Assembly: GCA_900546735.1 (NCBI GenBank)
Contig: URDW01000076.1
Coordinates: 1 to 9,907 of the forward strand
Source of the DNA: an uncultured Oscillospiraceae bacterium
GTDB lineage: Bacteria > Bacillota > Clostridia > Oscillospirales > Acutalibacteraceae
Length of the DNA stretch: 9,907 nucleotides
Direction of reading: 5' to 3'
Position numbers and translations under genes: made by a program. Below, piece after piece: positions 1 through 6,784 of this stretch. Below the pieces are notes generated by a model. That model had not been told where the DNA came from and searched no databases. It saw only the letters and a list, made by a program, of their open reading frames with translations. Within the stretch, counting starts at the first letter, position 1. The number at the start of each line of letters is the position of its first letter.

Positions 1-31
1 GTCGGCAGCGTCAGATGTGTATAAGAGACAG
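1..31 (+). other. Untrimmed Nextera (Tn5) sequencing adapter, not genomic
   Basis: The first 31 bases match the Illumina Nextera read-1 transposase adapter, lacking only its first two bases. Bases 13-31 are the 19-bp Tn5 mosaic end AGATGTGTATAAGAGACAG, directly preceded by the GTCGGCAGCGTC part of the primer site. This is a library artefact left at a contig end. It should be masked, and it is not evidence of a transposon in the organism. No matching reverse adapter is visible at the other end of the window. Confidence 0.97.
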
Positions 32-182
32 ATATAGTACTACAGTTTTTAAACGAACGTCCAGCATCGAGTTGAATTTATTGTCAGCATCGCTTTATTT
101 CAGGTTTTTTGTATAAGTTTTGTATAAAAAGATATAACAATCTTCATAAATTATGGATAAAGTGCTGCAAATAGGAAAATAG
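32..182. other. AT-rich upstream DNA, no gene seen
   Basis: This stretch lies between the adapter and the promoter of the first gene. No open reading frame with a ribosome binding site was seen. It holds an 11-bp near-perfect tandem repeat (107-117 and 118-128, core TTTTGTATAA) and two copies of CAGCATCG (62-69 and 85-92). The real upstream neighbour lies off the contig. Confidence 0.6.
107..128 (+). repeat. Two 11-bp tandem repeats, TTTTGTATAAG / TTTTGTATAAA
   Basis: Two adjacent 11-base units differ only in the last base. They lie about 60 bases upstream of the -35 element of the first gene. One unit is close to one helical turn, so a protein binding site on one face of the helix is possible. 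Chance in AT-rich DNA is the simpler explanation. No counterpart was seen at the same distance from the second promoter. Confidence 0.45.
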
Positions 183-190
183 AATACATA

Positions 191-219
191 TTGACTAATT
201 TGTACAATAATGGTATGTT
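191..219 (+). promoter_or_regulatory. Extended -10 promoter of the first secreted protein gene
   Basis: The -35 element TTGACT (191-196) is followed by a 17-bp spacer and the -10 element TATGTT (214-219). TGG directly before the -10 supplies an extended -10 (TGn) motif. Transcription would start near 226, giving a leader of about 69 nt. The call is supported by the second copy of this promoter at 3539-3567: bases 183-223 and 3531-3571 agree at 37 of 41 positions, including the -35, the spacer length and the TGG. Confidence 0.85.
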
Positions 220-278
220 AAGTGTACCTCCTTTGGAAAACAGCGGGGTTTTGCCCTGTGACGAAGGAAATAAATATT

Positions 279-290
279 AGGAAAGGTGAT
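279..290 (+). promoter_or_regulatory. Ribosome binding site deciding the start of the first gene
   Basis: AGGAAAGGTGAT resembles the extended anti-Shine-Dalgarno complement and sits four bases before the ATG at 295. An in-frame GTG at 286 lies inside this site, so translation from it would leave no ribosome binding site. ATG 295 is therefore the start, and this gives a clean signal peptide beginning MRKVTKRA. Confidence 0.88.
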
Positions 291-294
291 TCCG

Positions 295-3216
295 ATGAGA
301 AAAGTAACAAAGCGTGCCATTAGTATTTTTCTTGCTGTGCTGATGACGCTCTCTGTTTTGCCCGTCACGGCGTTTGCTGCGGAGGAATATCCGCTGATGA
401 TCTACAATGACGGCGTGCGTGTGGATGAAAACGGCGACAATCCGCTGCGCATCAAAGAAACAGAGCAGAAACAGCTTACGGTCACATACAATGGCAGCGA
501 AACTCTGCCCGACGGCACCAGCCTTGTCTGGAGCTCGCCCACACCTTATTTGGTTTATGTGGACCAAAACGGTGTTATCACGGGCCGCGACAGCTCCAAG
601 GGCACTATTATGCGCGTTTGGGTAGCTGAAAACATTGAAAGCCTTTGGCTGATCGGTCCCGGCATTGCCGATTCCATCTACAGCTGGATGGATGAGAACA
701 AGATCGACAACATGGACACCCAGGGCATCGTAGACGCAATGGAGCTCATTTTGACCCCCATTTTCGGCGAAGATTTTACAGCCGGCCTCTGCGAGTCTCT
801 GCGCAACACGCTCGATTCCATGAATGTGGAGATCCGTGTCGCGCTGGTGGATGCCGAGGGCAACGAGATCGCTTACAACTCCACCCATGTTGTGTGCGAC
901 AAGAGCGATTCCCTGACGGCTGACTTCATCCCGAACGGTACTTATATCACCAATCATGAGGCTGTTCCGTCTCAGGTCGAGGTCGGCTATGAAATGGACA
1001 TGACCGGTGTGACCACGCCGATGCGCCTGGAAATGGGCGTCAATTGGTTCGTAACAGAAAAGAACCTCCTTGGTCTGGACGTGGCAACGGATAAAGCCAC
1101 GATCGACGAAAACGGCCATATCGTGTTCAATCAGCCCGGTACGGTCAAAATCACCGCAAAGCCTGACACAGAAGGCCTTTACAACAAACTGACCGCACTG
1201 ATCGAGCAGGCTGGCGGCATTGCGAATGCCGGCGACACGATCGGCCGGGTGCTTAAGGAAGTGTTTGGCCTGTCTGTGGCTGCCGGCGTGATCGACGCAC
1301 TGGTAGCTGTTATCAACGGCATCGTGGAAGCCGGCACCGGCGACGCGGCGCAGGCGATGAAAGACATTGTGGCGAAAGTCAGTGACTGGATCCTTGGCGT
1401 AACCATCAACGACTCTGTTACCGTCACAATCGTAGATCAGCTCGACGTGCAGTCCTATGATATTTACGGCGACTTGAGCAACATGTCCGGCTACGGCGGC
1501 ATCCGCCTATTGACGATCACCAATATTCAGCCGGAAGGCGCCATCGTCCTTCCCGAAGATGTAAGCTGGTCCTCCAGCAATGTAAACGCTGCGGCAGTGG
1601 ACAGCAACGGCGTTGTCACCTCGCGTGACGATAACCAGAGCTTTACAATTACCTGTACCGTGGACGGTATTGAAAGAACGATTAACGGCAATACAATGTG
1701 GACCGGCAACTTTATGTATCCTACCGACATGGAGTTTTCTGGCCCGTCGCAGCTGACTGTTGGCGAAACCGCCACCTATAACTTTACCGTCTGGCCGCTT
1801 GATCTGATGAACGATGCAACGTGGGGCGACTACAACAATGTGGAAGTCGGCCTGATGCAGGAAAACGGCGAAATTTTCTATCTGGAACACACCGGCGAGG
1901 GCACGATCAGCGACGGCATCCTTTCGATTGGCCCGACAAATAGCGACAACGGTTTTGACGGCGGTTCGTTCCAGGTAACGGCTGTTGGCGGCGGCACCAC
2001 GACCCTGTATGTGCGGACCCATTCCGACAGCCAGCGCCTTGGCACCGGCATTGAAAACGCCAGAATCGTAAAAACAATGGAAATCTCCGTATACCAGCCG
2101 GCTGGCTCGATCGCGATCGATCAGGGCGATACGCTGGAAGTGGAGACCGACGATGAACACATGATCGGTATCATCGGCAGCGGCAAATACAACGCCTCCA
2201 CGCAGCTGAGCGCTACGGTCGGCCCGGAGGATGCTACCGACAAATCGGTTTCCTGGTCCAGCGACAACAGCGCGGTCAAAGTGGATGCAAACGGCCTTGT
2301 CTCCATCGAAAAACAGAAGCTGCCGGTAACGGCCACCATTACCGCCACCTCTAACGACAACCCGGCGCTGACGGATTCCATCACCGTCACGTTCGTTAAG
2401 GCTTATGTCCATGTAACCGGCGTAACGCTCAACGCTTCTGAAGTGACCATGGGCGGCGTTGGTTCCACCTACAAACTGACGGCTTCGGTCCAGCCGGCAG
2501 ATGCGCAGAACCAGAACGTGACCTGGACCTCCGACAATCCGGATGTGGTCACTGTATCGGAAAACGGCACCCTGACGGCGGTCGCCATGGGCGACGCCAC
2601 GGTTACGGTCACAACGGCCGAAGGCAGCTACACGGCTTCCTGTACGGTCAAAGTGCGTGCCGACAAGGCAGCGCTGCAGGCCGCGATCGACAGAGCGTCT
2701 CAGGTAAACGAAGAGGATGTGGACGACGCTTACCTCTGGGCAGCTTTTGAGGCTGCGCTGGATACGGCGAACCAGGTCAATAACGACGAGTATGCTTCGC
2801 AGCAGCGCGTAGACGATGCGACAAAGGCGCTGGAAGAGGCGTTCAATGCGCTGAGCGTGTATGAACCGGTCACCACCGCCACCATCGTTGCCGTCAATTC
2901 GGCAGACGAGAAAGAGGGTCAGGTCATTTACCACACGACCCCGTGGTACAAGACCTGGACCAGCCAGACTGTGGAACTGACCGTGCAGGCCGACGGCGAC
3001 ATTGCCAGCGTGGAATGGCGCCTGGCCAACTGGTCGGTCAACGAACCGGAAGGCAATATTGAAAGCACCTCCGGCAACAATGCCACGATCCGCCCGACCT
3101 TCGGCGTGGGTCCGCGCTCCATCTGGGTGCAGGCAGTTGTGACCGACCAATACGGCAACGACACGGTGACCGAACCGGTCAAAGTTCGTTTCATCAACTG
3201 GGATTGGCAGAAATAA
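295..3216 (+). CDS. Secreted multi-domain Ig-like (BIG2)/FIVAR surface protein, paralogue 1
   Basis: Predicted 973-aa exported protein; the exact function is not recognised. Residues 1-29 form a signal peptide: MRKVTKR, a hydrophobic core, then AFAA before EEY. Residues 32-111 resemble an Ig-like strand set, interrupted at about 112-177 by a helical segment before the strand VEIRVALVD. A second Ig-like unit (about 205-292 and 370-382) is split the same way by a helical segment at about 293-368. Residues 383-602 are beta-rich and poorly recognised. Ig-like domains follow at about 603-701 and 706-787; the latter is a good BIG2 match (VTGVTLNASEVTM, VTWTSDNPDVVTVSENGTL). A FIVAR-type helical domain spans about 789-855, and a Trp-rich C-terminal domain (858-973) ends in NWDWQK. 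There is no LPXTG, SLH or C-terminal membrane segment, so anchoring is unexplained. BIG2 and FIVAR domains are typical of adhesins and cell-wall-associated glycan-binding proteins, so an extracellular adhesive or scaffolding role is inferred. The gene has its own promoter and terminator. A paralogue starts 424 bp downstream. Confidence 0.95.
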   Translation: MRKVTKRAISIFLAVLMTLSVLPVTAFAAEEYPLMIYNDGVRVDENGDNPLRIKETEQKQLTVTYNGSETLPDGTSLVWSSPTPYLVYVDQNGVITGRDSSKGTIMRVWVAENIESLWLIGPGIADSIYSWMDENKIDNMDTQGIVDAMELILTPIFGEDFTAGLCESLRNTLDSMNVEIRVALVDAEGNEIAYNSTHVVCDKSDSLTADFIPNGTYITNHEAVPSQVEVGYEMDMTGVTTPMRLEMGVNWFVTEKNLLGLDVATDKATIDENGHIVFNQPGTVKITAKPDTEGLYNKLTALIEQAGGIANAGDTIGRVLKEVFGLSVAAGVIDALVAVINGIVEAGTGDAAQAMKDIVAKVSDWILGVTINDSVTVTIVDQLDVQSYDIYGDLSNMSGYGGIRLLTITNIQPEGAIVLPEDVSWSSSNVNAAAVDSNGVVTSRDDNQSFTITCTVDGIERTINGNTMWTGNFMYPTDMEFSGPSQLTVGETATYNFTVWPLDLMNDATWGDYNNVEVGLMQENGEIFYLEHTGEGTISDGILSIGPTNSDNGFDGGSFQVTAVGGGTTTLYVRTHSDSQRLGTGIENARIVKTMEISVYQPAGSIAIDQGDTLEVETDDEHMIGIIGSGKYNASTQLSATVGPEDATDKSVSWSSDNSAVKVDANGLVSIEKQKLPVTATITATSNDNPALTDSITVTFVKAYVHVTGVTLNASEVTMGGVGSTYKLTASVQPADAQNQNVTWTSDNPDVVTVSENGTLTAVAMGDATVTVTTAEGSYTASCTVKVRADKAALQAAIDRASQVNEEDVDDAYLWAAFEAALDTANQVNNDEYASQQRVDDATKALEEAFNALSVYEPVTTATIVAVNSADEKEGQVIYHTTPWYKTWTSQTVELTVQADGDIASVEWRLANWSVNEPEGNIESTSGNNATIRPTFGVGPRSIWVQAVVTDQYGNDTVTEPVKVRFINWDWQK

Positions 3217-3240
3217 GCAAAACCTGCTATTGCAGTAAAA

Positions 3241-3273
3241 CAAAGCAGCCCGCGGTTTCGCGGGCTGTTTTTC
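3241..3273 (+). terminator. Rho-independent terminator after the first secreted protein gene
   Basis: A perfect 9-bp stem, CAGCCCGCG (3246-3254) with CGCGGGCTG (3259-3267), closes a GTTT loop and is followed by TTTTT. The A-rich bases just before the stem can pair with the T run. It begins about 25 bases after the stop codon. Confidence 0.95.
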
Positions 3274-3538
3274 TGTGCAAAACTACGGCCGCGCCGCTCT
3301 GGACGCGTGTCCTGTTAATTTTGCCGCTGTCTGTAAAAATATTTTCACTTTTTTTAACGGGTTTTGGCAGGCTTTTTTGTGTTACATGTGTCTTGCAGCT
3401 AAAATAATGCTATTTAACACCATGAATTTTGCTGAAAAAGGTCTGAAAAAATGAACGCCGTGACGGTTTTTGAATCATAATATGCACTTTCTTCACCAAA
3501 ACTGAACACTTTGAAAAAACAATAAAATAAAATACATA
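3274..3538. other. Intergenic DNA between the two paralogues, no convincing gene
   Basis: About 265 bases between the first terminator and the second promoter. The sequence shifts from mixed to strongly AT-rich toward the promoter. Two tiny overlapping reading frames (MNFAEKGLKK at 3423-3455 and MNAVTVFES at 3451-3480) were considered and not called. No tRNA, riboswitch or further strong hairpin was recognised. Confidence 0.6.
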
Positions 3539-3567
3539 TTGACTAATCTGCACAGTAATGGTATTTT
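3539..3567 (+). promoter_or_regulatory. Duplicated extended -10 promoter of the second secreted protein gene
   Basis: TTGACT (3539-3544), a 17-bp spacer ending in TGG, and TATTTT (3562-3567). It is a near-copy of the promoter at 191-219, down to spacer length and extended -10 motif. The expected start is near 3574, giving a leader of about 67 nt. Outside the shared block the two leaders look unrelated, so selection or recent copying appears limited to the core promoter. Confidence 0.85.
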
Positions 3568-3626
3568 AAGTACGGATTTTTCCAACAATACCGGCGTGCC
3601 CGTTTTGGGCGTCTGCCGACAAAAGA

Positions 3627-3637
3627 AGAAAGGTGAT
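3627..3637 (+). promoter_or_regulatory. Ribosome binding site deciding the start of the second gene
   Basis: AGAAAGGTGAT lies three bases before ATG 3641. The frame stays open upstream to 3539, but the extra 34 codons would begin inside the promoter -35 element and would bury the signal peptide. ATG 3641 is therefore preferred. Confidence 0.9.
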
Positions 3638-3640
3638 TGC

Positions 3641-6598
3641 ATGAACAAAACTGCAAAGCGCGTCCTCAGTGTTTTTCTGAGCGTTCTGCTGGCTTTTGCT
3701 GCGCTTCCGGTCACAGCTTTTGCTGCGGACGGCGACACCGCACCCGATTATGAGTATGATCTGCAGATCTACTGCGACGGCGTGCGTGTGGACGAAAACG
3801 GCGACAGCAGCGAAACCCTCCTGCATGTGGAGGAAAACCATCAGAAGCAGCTGACGGTAAAATACAAGGGCGAAGACTCCATCCCGAGCGGTTCGCACGT
3901 TGTTTGGTCGTCTCCCACACCGTACCTGGTGTATGTAGATCAAAACGGCGTCATCACGGGCCGCGACAGCTCCAAGGGCGCCATTATGCGCGTTTGGGTG
4001 GCTGAAAACATCGAAACGCTCTGGCTGATCGGCCCGGGCCTGGCCGATTCCATCTATGACTGGATGGACAAAAACGATATTGACGGCATGGATGCCGAGG
4101 GCATCCTCGATATGATGCAGATGATCCTCGGCCCGATCCTGGGTGAGGATTCGGCAAACGGCCTCTACAATTCCCTGATGAACACGCTCAACTCCATGAA
4201 CGTGGAGATCCGCGCTGAGCTGGTAAGTGATGAAACCGGCGAAGTTATCGCCTACAACTCCACCCACGTTGTGTGCGACAAGTCCAACGCCGTTACCGCC
4301 GATTTGATCCCGAACGGCACTTATATTACGAACCATAACGAGATCCCGGCTACGGTCGAAGTGGGTTACGAAATGGACCTGCAGGCCATCACCACGCCGC
4401 TGCGCCTGAACATGGGCGTGAACTGGGAAGTCACTCAGAAGTCGTGGATCGGCGACGTGGCCAGCGACATTGCCACGGTGGATGAAAACAACCACATCAC
4501 GTTCAACAAGCCCGGCACCGTGACCATCAAGGCCACGCCCAGCACGCAGGGCCTTTATGATAAGCTTTCTTCCACCATCGAAAACGCTGTGAACACCGGC
4601 CAGAGCATGGGCGATGCGATCGGCTGGATGCTGGAAAACATCTTCGGCATGTCGGTCGGCGCCGGTTTGATCGATGCTCTGCTCAAATTGCTCGACGGCA
4701 TGGTCGCTGCCGGCGATTCGGTTGAAAACATCATTGCCACGATCAGCGACTGGATCCTGAAATACTCCATTAACGACTCGGTCACGGTCACCGTTGTGGA
4801 CCAGATCAATGTGACCGGCTTTGAGATCGTCGGCGATACGGAGCGTTTGAACAGATATGGCGGCACACGCCAGCTGACGCTGACGAATGTTGAACCTGCC
4901 GGCGCAGTTATTACGCCGGAGGAGATCACCTGGGCCTCCAGCAACGAGGATTTTGCGGTGATCGACGACACCGGTCTGATGACGATCCGCGGTGCGGATG
5001 ATTACCACACCCTGTTCACAGAACGTCCGTTTGAAGTCAGCGCCACGGTCAACGGCGTAACGGTCACGCGCGCCGCTTCGGTCATGGCCGGCAACGACCG
5101 TGAACCTACAGACCTGGTCGTGAACGGCCCCACAGGCATGCTGCAGAAGAACCAGTCCTATAAGTTCGATTATGAGATTTTCCCGATCTGTCTGGTGGAT
5201 GAGGGCAGCGGCATTTTTGAACAGGATTACAACAATATTGACCTTGGTCTGATGATCGACGGCGAAGTCGTTTACGGCGACAATATTACCGATGGCGTTC
5301 TGCAGATCACGACTTCTACTATTGATGCACCGAACCGCAGCCGTATCGGCACATTTACCATCAATACGGTCGGCGGCGGCGATACCACGCTTTATGTGCG
5401 TTCGCATTCTGAAGTCGGCGATCCGGTCGGCCCGTTTGAATGGGGTACCCATCTTGTAAAAGAGATCCCGATTTCCGTCTATCAGGAAGCAACGGGTATT
5501 TCCATTGATCAGGGCGAAAGTCTGGAAGTGGAAGTCAATACCACTTTGGGTATCGGCAGCGGCTCTGCGCAGCTGAGCGCAACGGTCACGCCGGCAGATG
5601 CCACCAACAAGGGCGTGACCTGGTCCAGCGACAACAGTAAGGTCAGCGTAGATGCAAACGGTCTGGTTTCTATTAAGAACCAGCTGCTTTGGAACCCGAT
5701 CACGGCCACCATCACCGCCACCTCGAACGACGACCCGAACCTTTCCGATTCCATCACCGTCACCTTCCTGAAAGCGTATGTGCACGCAAGCGGTGTAACG
5801 CTCAATGCTTCTGACGTGACTCTGGGCGGCGTCGGCGCCACCTATAAACTGACGGCAACGGTCAACCCCTCTGACGCGGCAAACCAGGCCGTTACCTGGG
5901 AAAGCAGCGACCCGTCCGTCGTTACCGTCTCGGATGACGGCACCCTGACGGCGGTTGCTATGGGCGATGCGACCGTTACGGTCAAGACGGTAGACGGCGG
6001 CTACACAGCCACCTGCGCTGTAAAAGTGCGTGCTGACAAAACAGTCCTGCAGGCAGTTCTGGACAGAGTGGCAGAAGCAGATTTGAATGAGGATGAATTT
6101 GACCTTGTTTCCTGGGCAACTTTTGAAGCCGCACTGGATACGGCCAACCGTGTCAACAATAACGAATTTGCTTCGCAGCAGATAGTAGACGAAGCTGCAG
6201 CAGCGCTGGAAACCGCGTTTGCCGCCCTGAATGCTTATGAAGAACTGACCGACGCTTCCATCGTACCGCTGAACAGCGGCGATGAACTGAGCGGCGAGGT
6301 CATCTATCACAAGACGCCGTGGTACCAGACCTGGACCAGCCAGACTGTGGAACTCACGGTGCAGGTAAATGACGGCGCCAAGATCGCTAAAGTGGAATGG
6401 CAGCTGGCCAACTGGTCTGTGGATGAACCCGAGGGCAACATTGAAAGTGTTTCGGACAACAACGCCACGATCCGTCCGACCTTCGGCGTAGGTCCGCGTT
6501 CCATTTGGGTGCAGGCCGTCGTTACCGACGTTTATGGCCATTCGGTTACTTCCGACCCGGTAAAAGTTCGTTTCTACAACTGGGATTGGCAGAAATAA
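3641..6598 (+). CDS. Secreted multi-domain Ig-like (BIG2)/FIVAR surface protein, paralogue 2
   Basis: Predicted 985-aa exported protein with the same domain order as the upstream gene product; function not recognised. The signal peptide is residues 1-29 (MNKTAKR, hydrophobic core, LPVTAFAA). Two Ig-like units follow, with helical segments inserted at about 122-187 and 303-374. A divergent beta-rich centre (about 387-616) leads to an Ig-like domain at about 617-710, BIG2 at about 713-796 (SGVTLNASDVTL, VTWESSDPSVVTVSDDGTL), FIVAR at about 798-866 and the C-terminal Trp-rich domain at 869-985, again ending in NWDWQK. By direct count, one N-terminal stretch (from SSPTPYLVYVDQ to the WMD motif) matches paralogue 1 at 50 of 54 positions, and the last 68 residues match at 56 of 68. 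The centre is much less alike. No wall or membrane anchor is visible. It is monocistronic, with its own promoter and terminator. It contains no in-frame TTA, CTA or TCA codon, which is why a 1,063-codon open frame exists on the opposite strand. Confidence 0.95.
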   Translation: MNKTAKRVLSVFLSVLLAFAALPVTAFAADGDTAPDYEYDLQIYCDGVRVDENGDSSETLLHVEENHQKQLTVKYKGEDSIPSGSHVVWSSPTPYLVYVDQNGVITGRDSSKGAIMRVWVAENIETLWLIGPGLADSIYDWMDKNDIDGMDAEGILDMMQMILGPILGEDSANGLYNSLMNTLNSMNVEIRAELVSDETGEVIAYNSTHVVCDKSNAVTADLIPNGTYITNHNEIPATVEVGYEMDLQAITTPLRLNMGVNWEVTQKSWIGDVASDIATVDENNHITFNKPGTVTIKATPSTQGLYDKLSSTIENAVNTGQSMGDAIGWMLENIFGMSVGAGLIDALLKLLDGMVAAGDSVENIIATISDWILKYSINDSVTVTVVDQINVTGFEIVGDTERLNRYGGTRQLTLTNVEPAGAVITPEEITWASSNEDFAVIDDTGLMTIRGADDYHTLFTERPFEVSATVNGVTVTRAASVMAGNDREPTDLVVNGPTGMLQKNQSYKFDYEIFPICLVDEGSGIFEQDYNNIDLGLMIDGEVVYGDNITDGVLQITTSTIDAPNRSRIGTFTINTVGGGDTTLYVRSHSEVGDPVGPFEWGTHLVKEIPISVYQEATGISIDQGESLEVEVNTTLGIGSGSAQLSATVTPADATNKGVTWSSDNSKVSVDANGLVSIKNQLLWNPITATITATSNDDPNLSDSITVTFLKAYVHASGVTLNASDVTLGGVGATYKLTATVNPSDAANQAVTWESSDPSVVTVSDDGTLTAVAMGDATVTVKTVDGGYTATCAVKVRADKTVLQAVLDRVAEADLNEDEFDLVSWATFEAALDTANRVNNNEFASQQIVDEAAAALETAFAALNAYEELTDASIVPLNSGDELSGEVIYHKTPWYQTWTSQTVELTVQVNDGAKIAKVEWQLANWSVDEPEGNIESVSDNNATIRPTFGVGPRSIWVQAVVTDVYGHSVTSDPVKVRFYNWDWQK

Positions 6599-6614
6599 GC
6601 TGTTTGTTTTACCC

Positions 6615-6650
6615 AAGCCCCCTGCGGTTTTCCGCAGGGGCGCTTTTTTT
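6615..6650 (+). terminator. Rho-independent terminator after the second secreted protein gene
   Basis: CCCCTGCGG (6619-6627) pairs with CCGCAGGGG (6632-6640) around a TTTT loop. AAGC before it pairs with GCTT after it if the C at 6641 is bulged. A run of seven T follows (6644-6650). It separates this gene from the beta-galactosidase transcription unit. Confidence 0.95.
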
Positions 6651-6681
6651 ATTTTGTTTTGGCTTGCGGCGCGCGGGGACA

Positions 6682-6710
6682 TTGACTTGCAATACAAAAT
6701 ATAGTATGAT
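6682..6710 (+). promoter_or_regulatory. Promoter of the beta-galactosidase gene
   Basis: TTGACT (6682-6687), a 17-bp spacer and TATGAT (6705-6710), which matches the -10 consensus at five of six positions. It lies just after the upstream terminator. The expected start is near 6717, leaving a leader of about 68 nt before ATG 6785. Confidence 0.85.
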
Positions 6711-6724
6711 ATTGCCGAAGGGTT

Positions 6725-6758
6725 ACGGTGTACTGAGCTGCCTTTGGCACGGTGCACC
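6725..6758 (+). promoter_or_regulatory. Repeated ACGGTGyAC motif in the beta-galactosidase leader, possible operator
   Basis: ACGGTGTAC (6725-6733) and ACGGTGCAC (6749-6757) are direct repeats spaced 24 bp apart, just downstream of the expected transcription start. The second copy overlaps the perfect palindrome GGTGCACC (6751-6758). A repressor site here would be well placed for sugar control, but no known regulator consensus was recognised and chance is possible. Confidence 0.35.
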
Positions 6759-6771
6759 GCATTTTAGTGAT

Positions 6772-6776
6772 GGAGG
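6772..6776 (+). promoter_or_regulatory. Ribosome binding site of the beta-galactosidase gene
   Basis: GGAGG lies eight bases before ATG 6785. The in-frame ATG at 6752 would add 11 residues and has no comparable site upstream, so 6785 is the likely start. The ATG at 6770 is also rejected because it sits on the binding site itself. Confidence 0.9.
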
Positions 6777-6784
6777 CCGCTATT

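Noticed and set aside
13..31. Tn5 mosaic end as a sign of a native transposon
   Set aside because: It is continuous with the Nextera primer sequence, so it is a library artefact.
286..294. GTG at 286 as start of the first gene
   Set aside because: It lies inside the ribosome binding site. ATG 295 has correct spacing and starts a normal signal peptide.
3376..3404. Promoter-like TTGTGT, 17 bp, TAAAAT
   Set aside because: The -35 matches consensus at only three positions, and a much better promoter duplicated from the upstream gene lies 160 bp downstream.
3423..3480. Two tiny overlapping frames (MNFAEKGLKK and MNAVTVFES) in the intergenic gap, with a purine-rich stretch before the second
   Set aside because: They are 10 and 9 codons long in AT-rich DNA, have no good promoter or terminator of their own, and do not lead into the next gene, whose promoter lies further downstream.
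3566..6757. A 1,063-codon open frame on the minus strand across the second gene, and similar long ones at 277-1119, 1507-3243 and 7193-9598
   Set aside because: All are in exact codon register opposite the plus-strand genes, so they stay open only because those genes avoid TTA, CTA and TCA codons. The plus strand has promoters, ribosome binding sites, signal peptides, recognisable domains and terminators; the minus frames have none.
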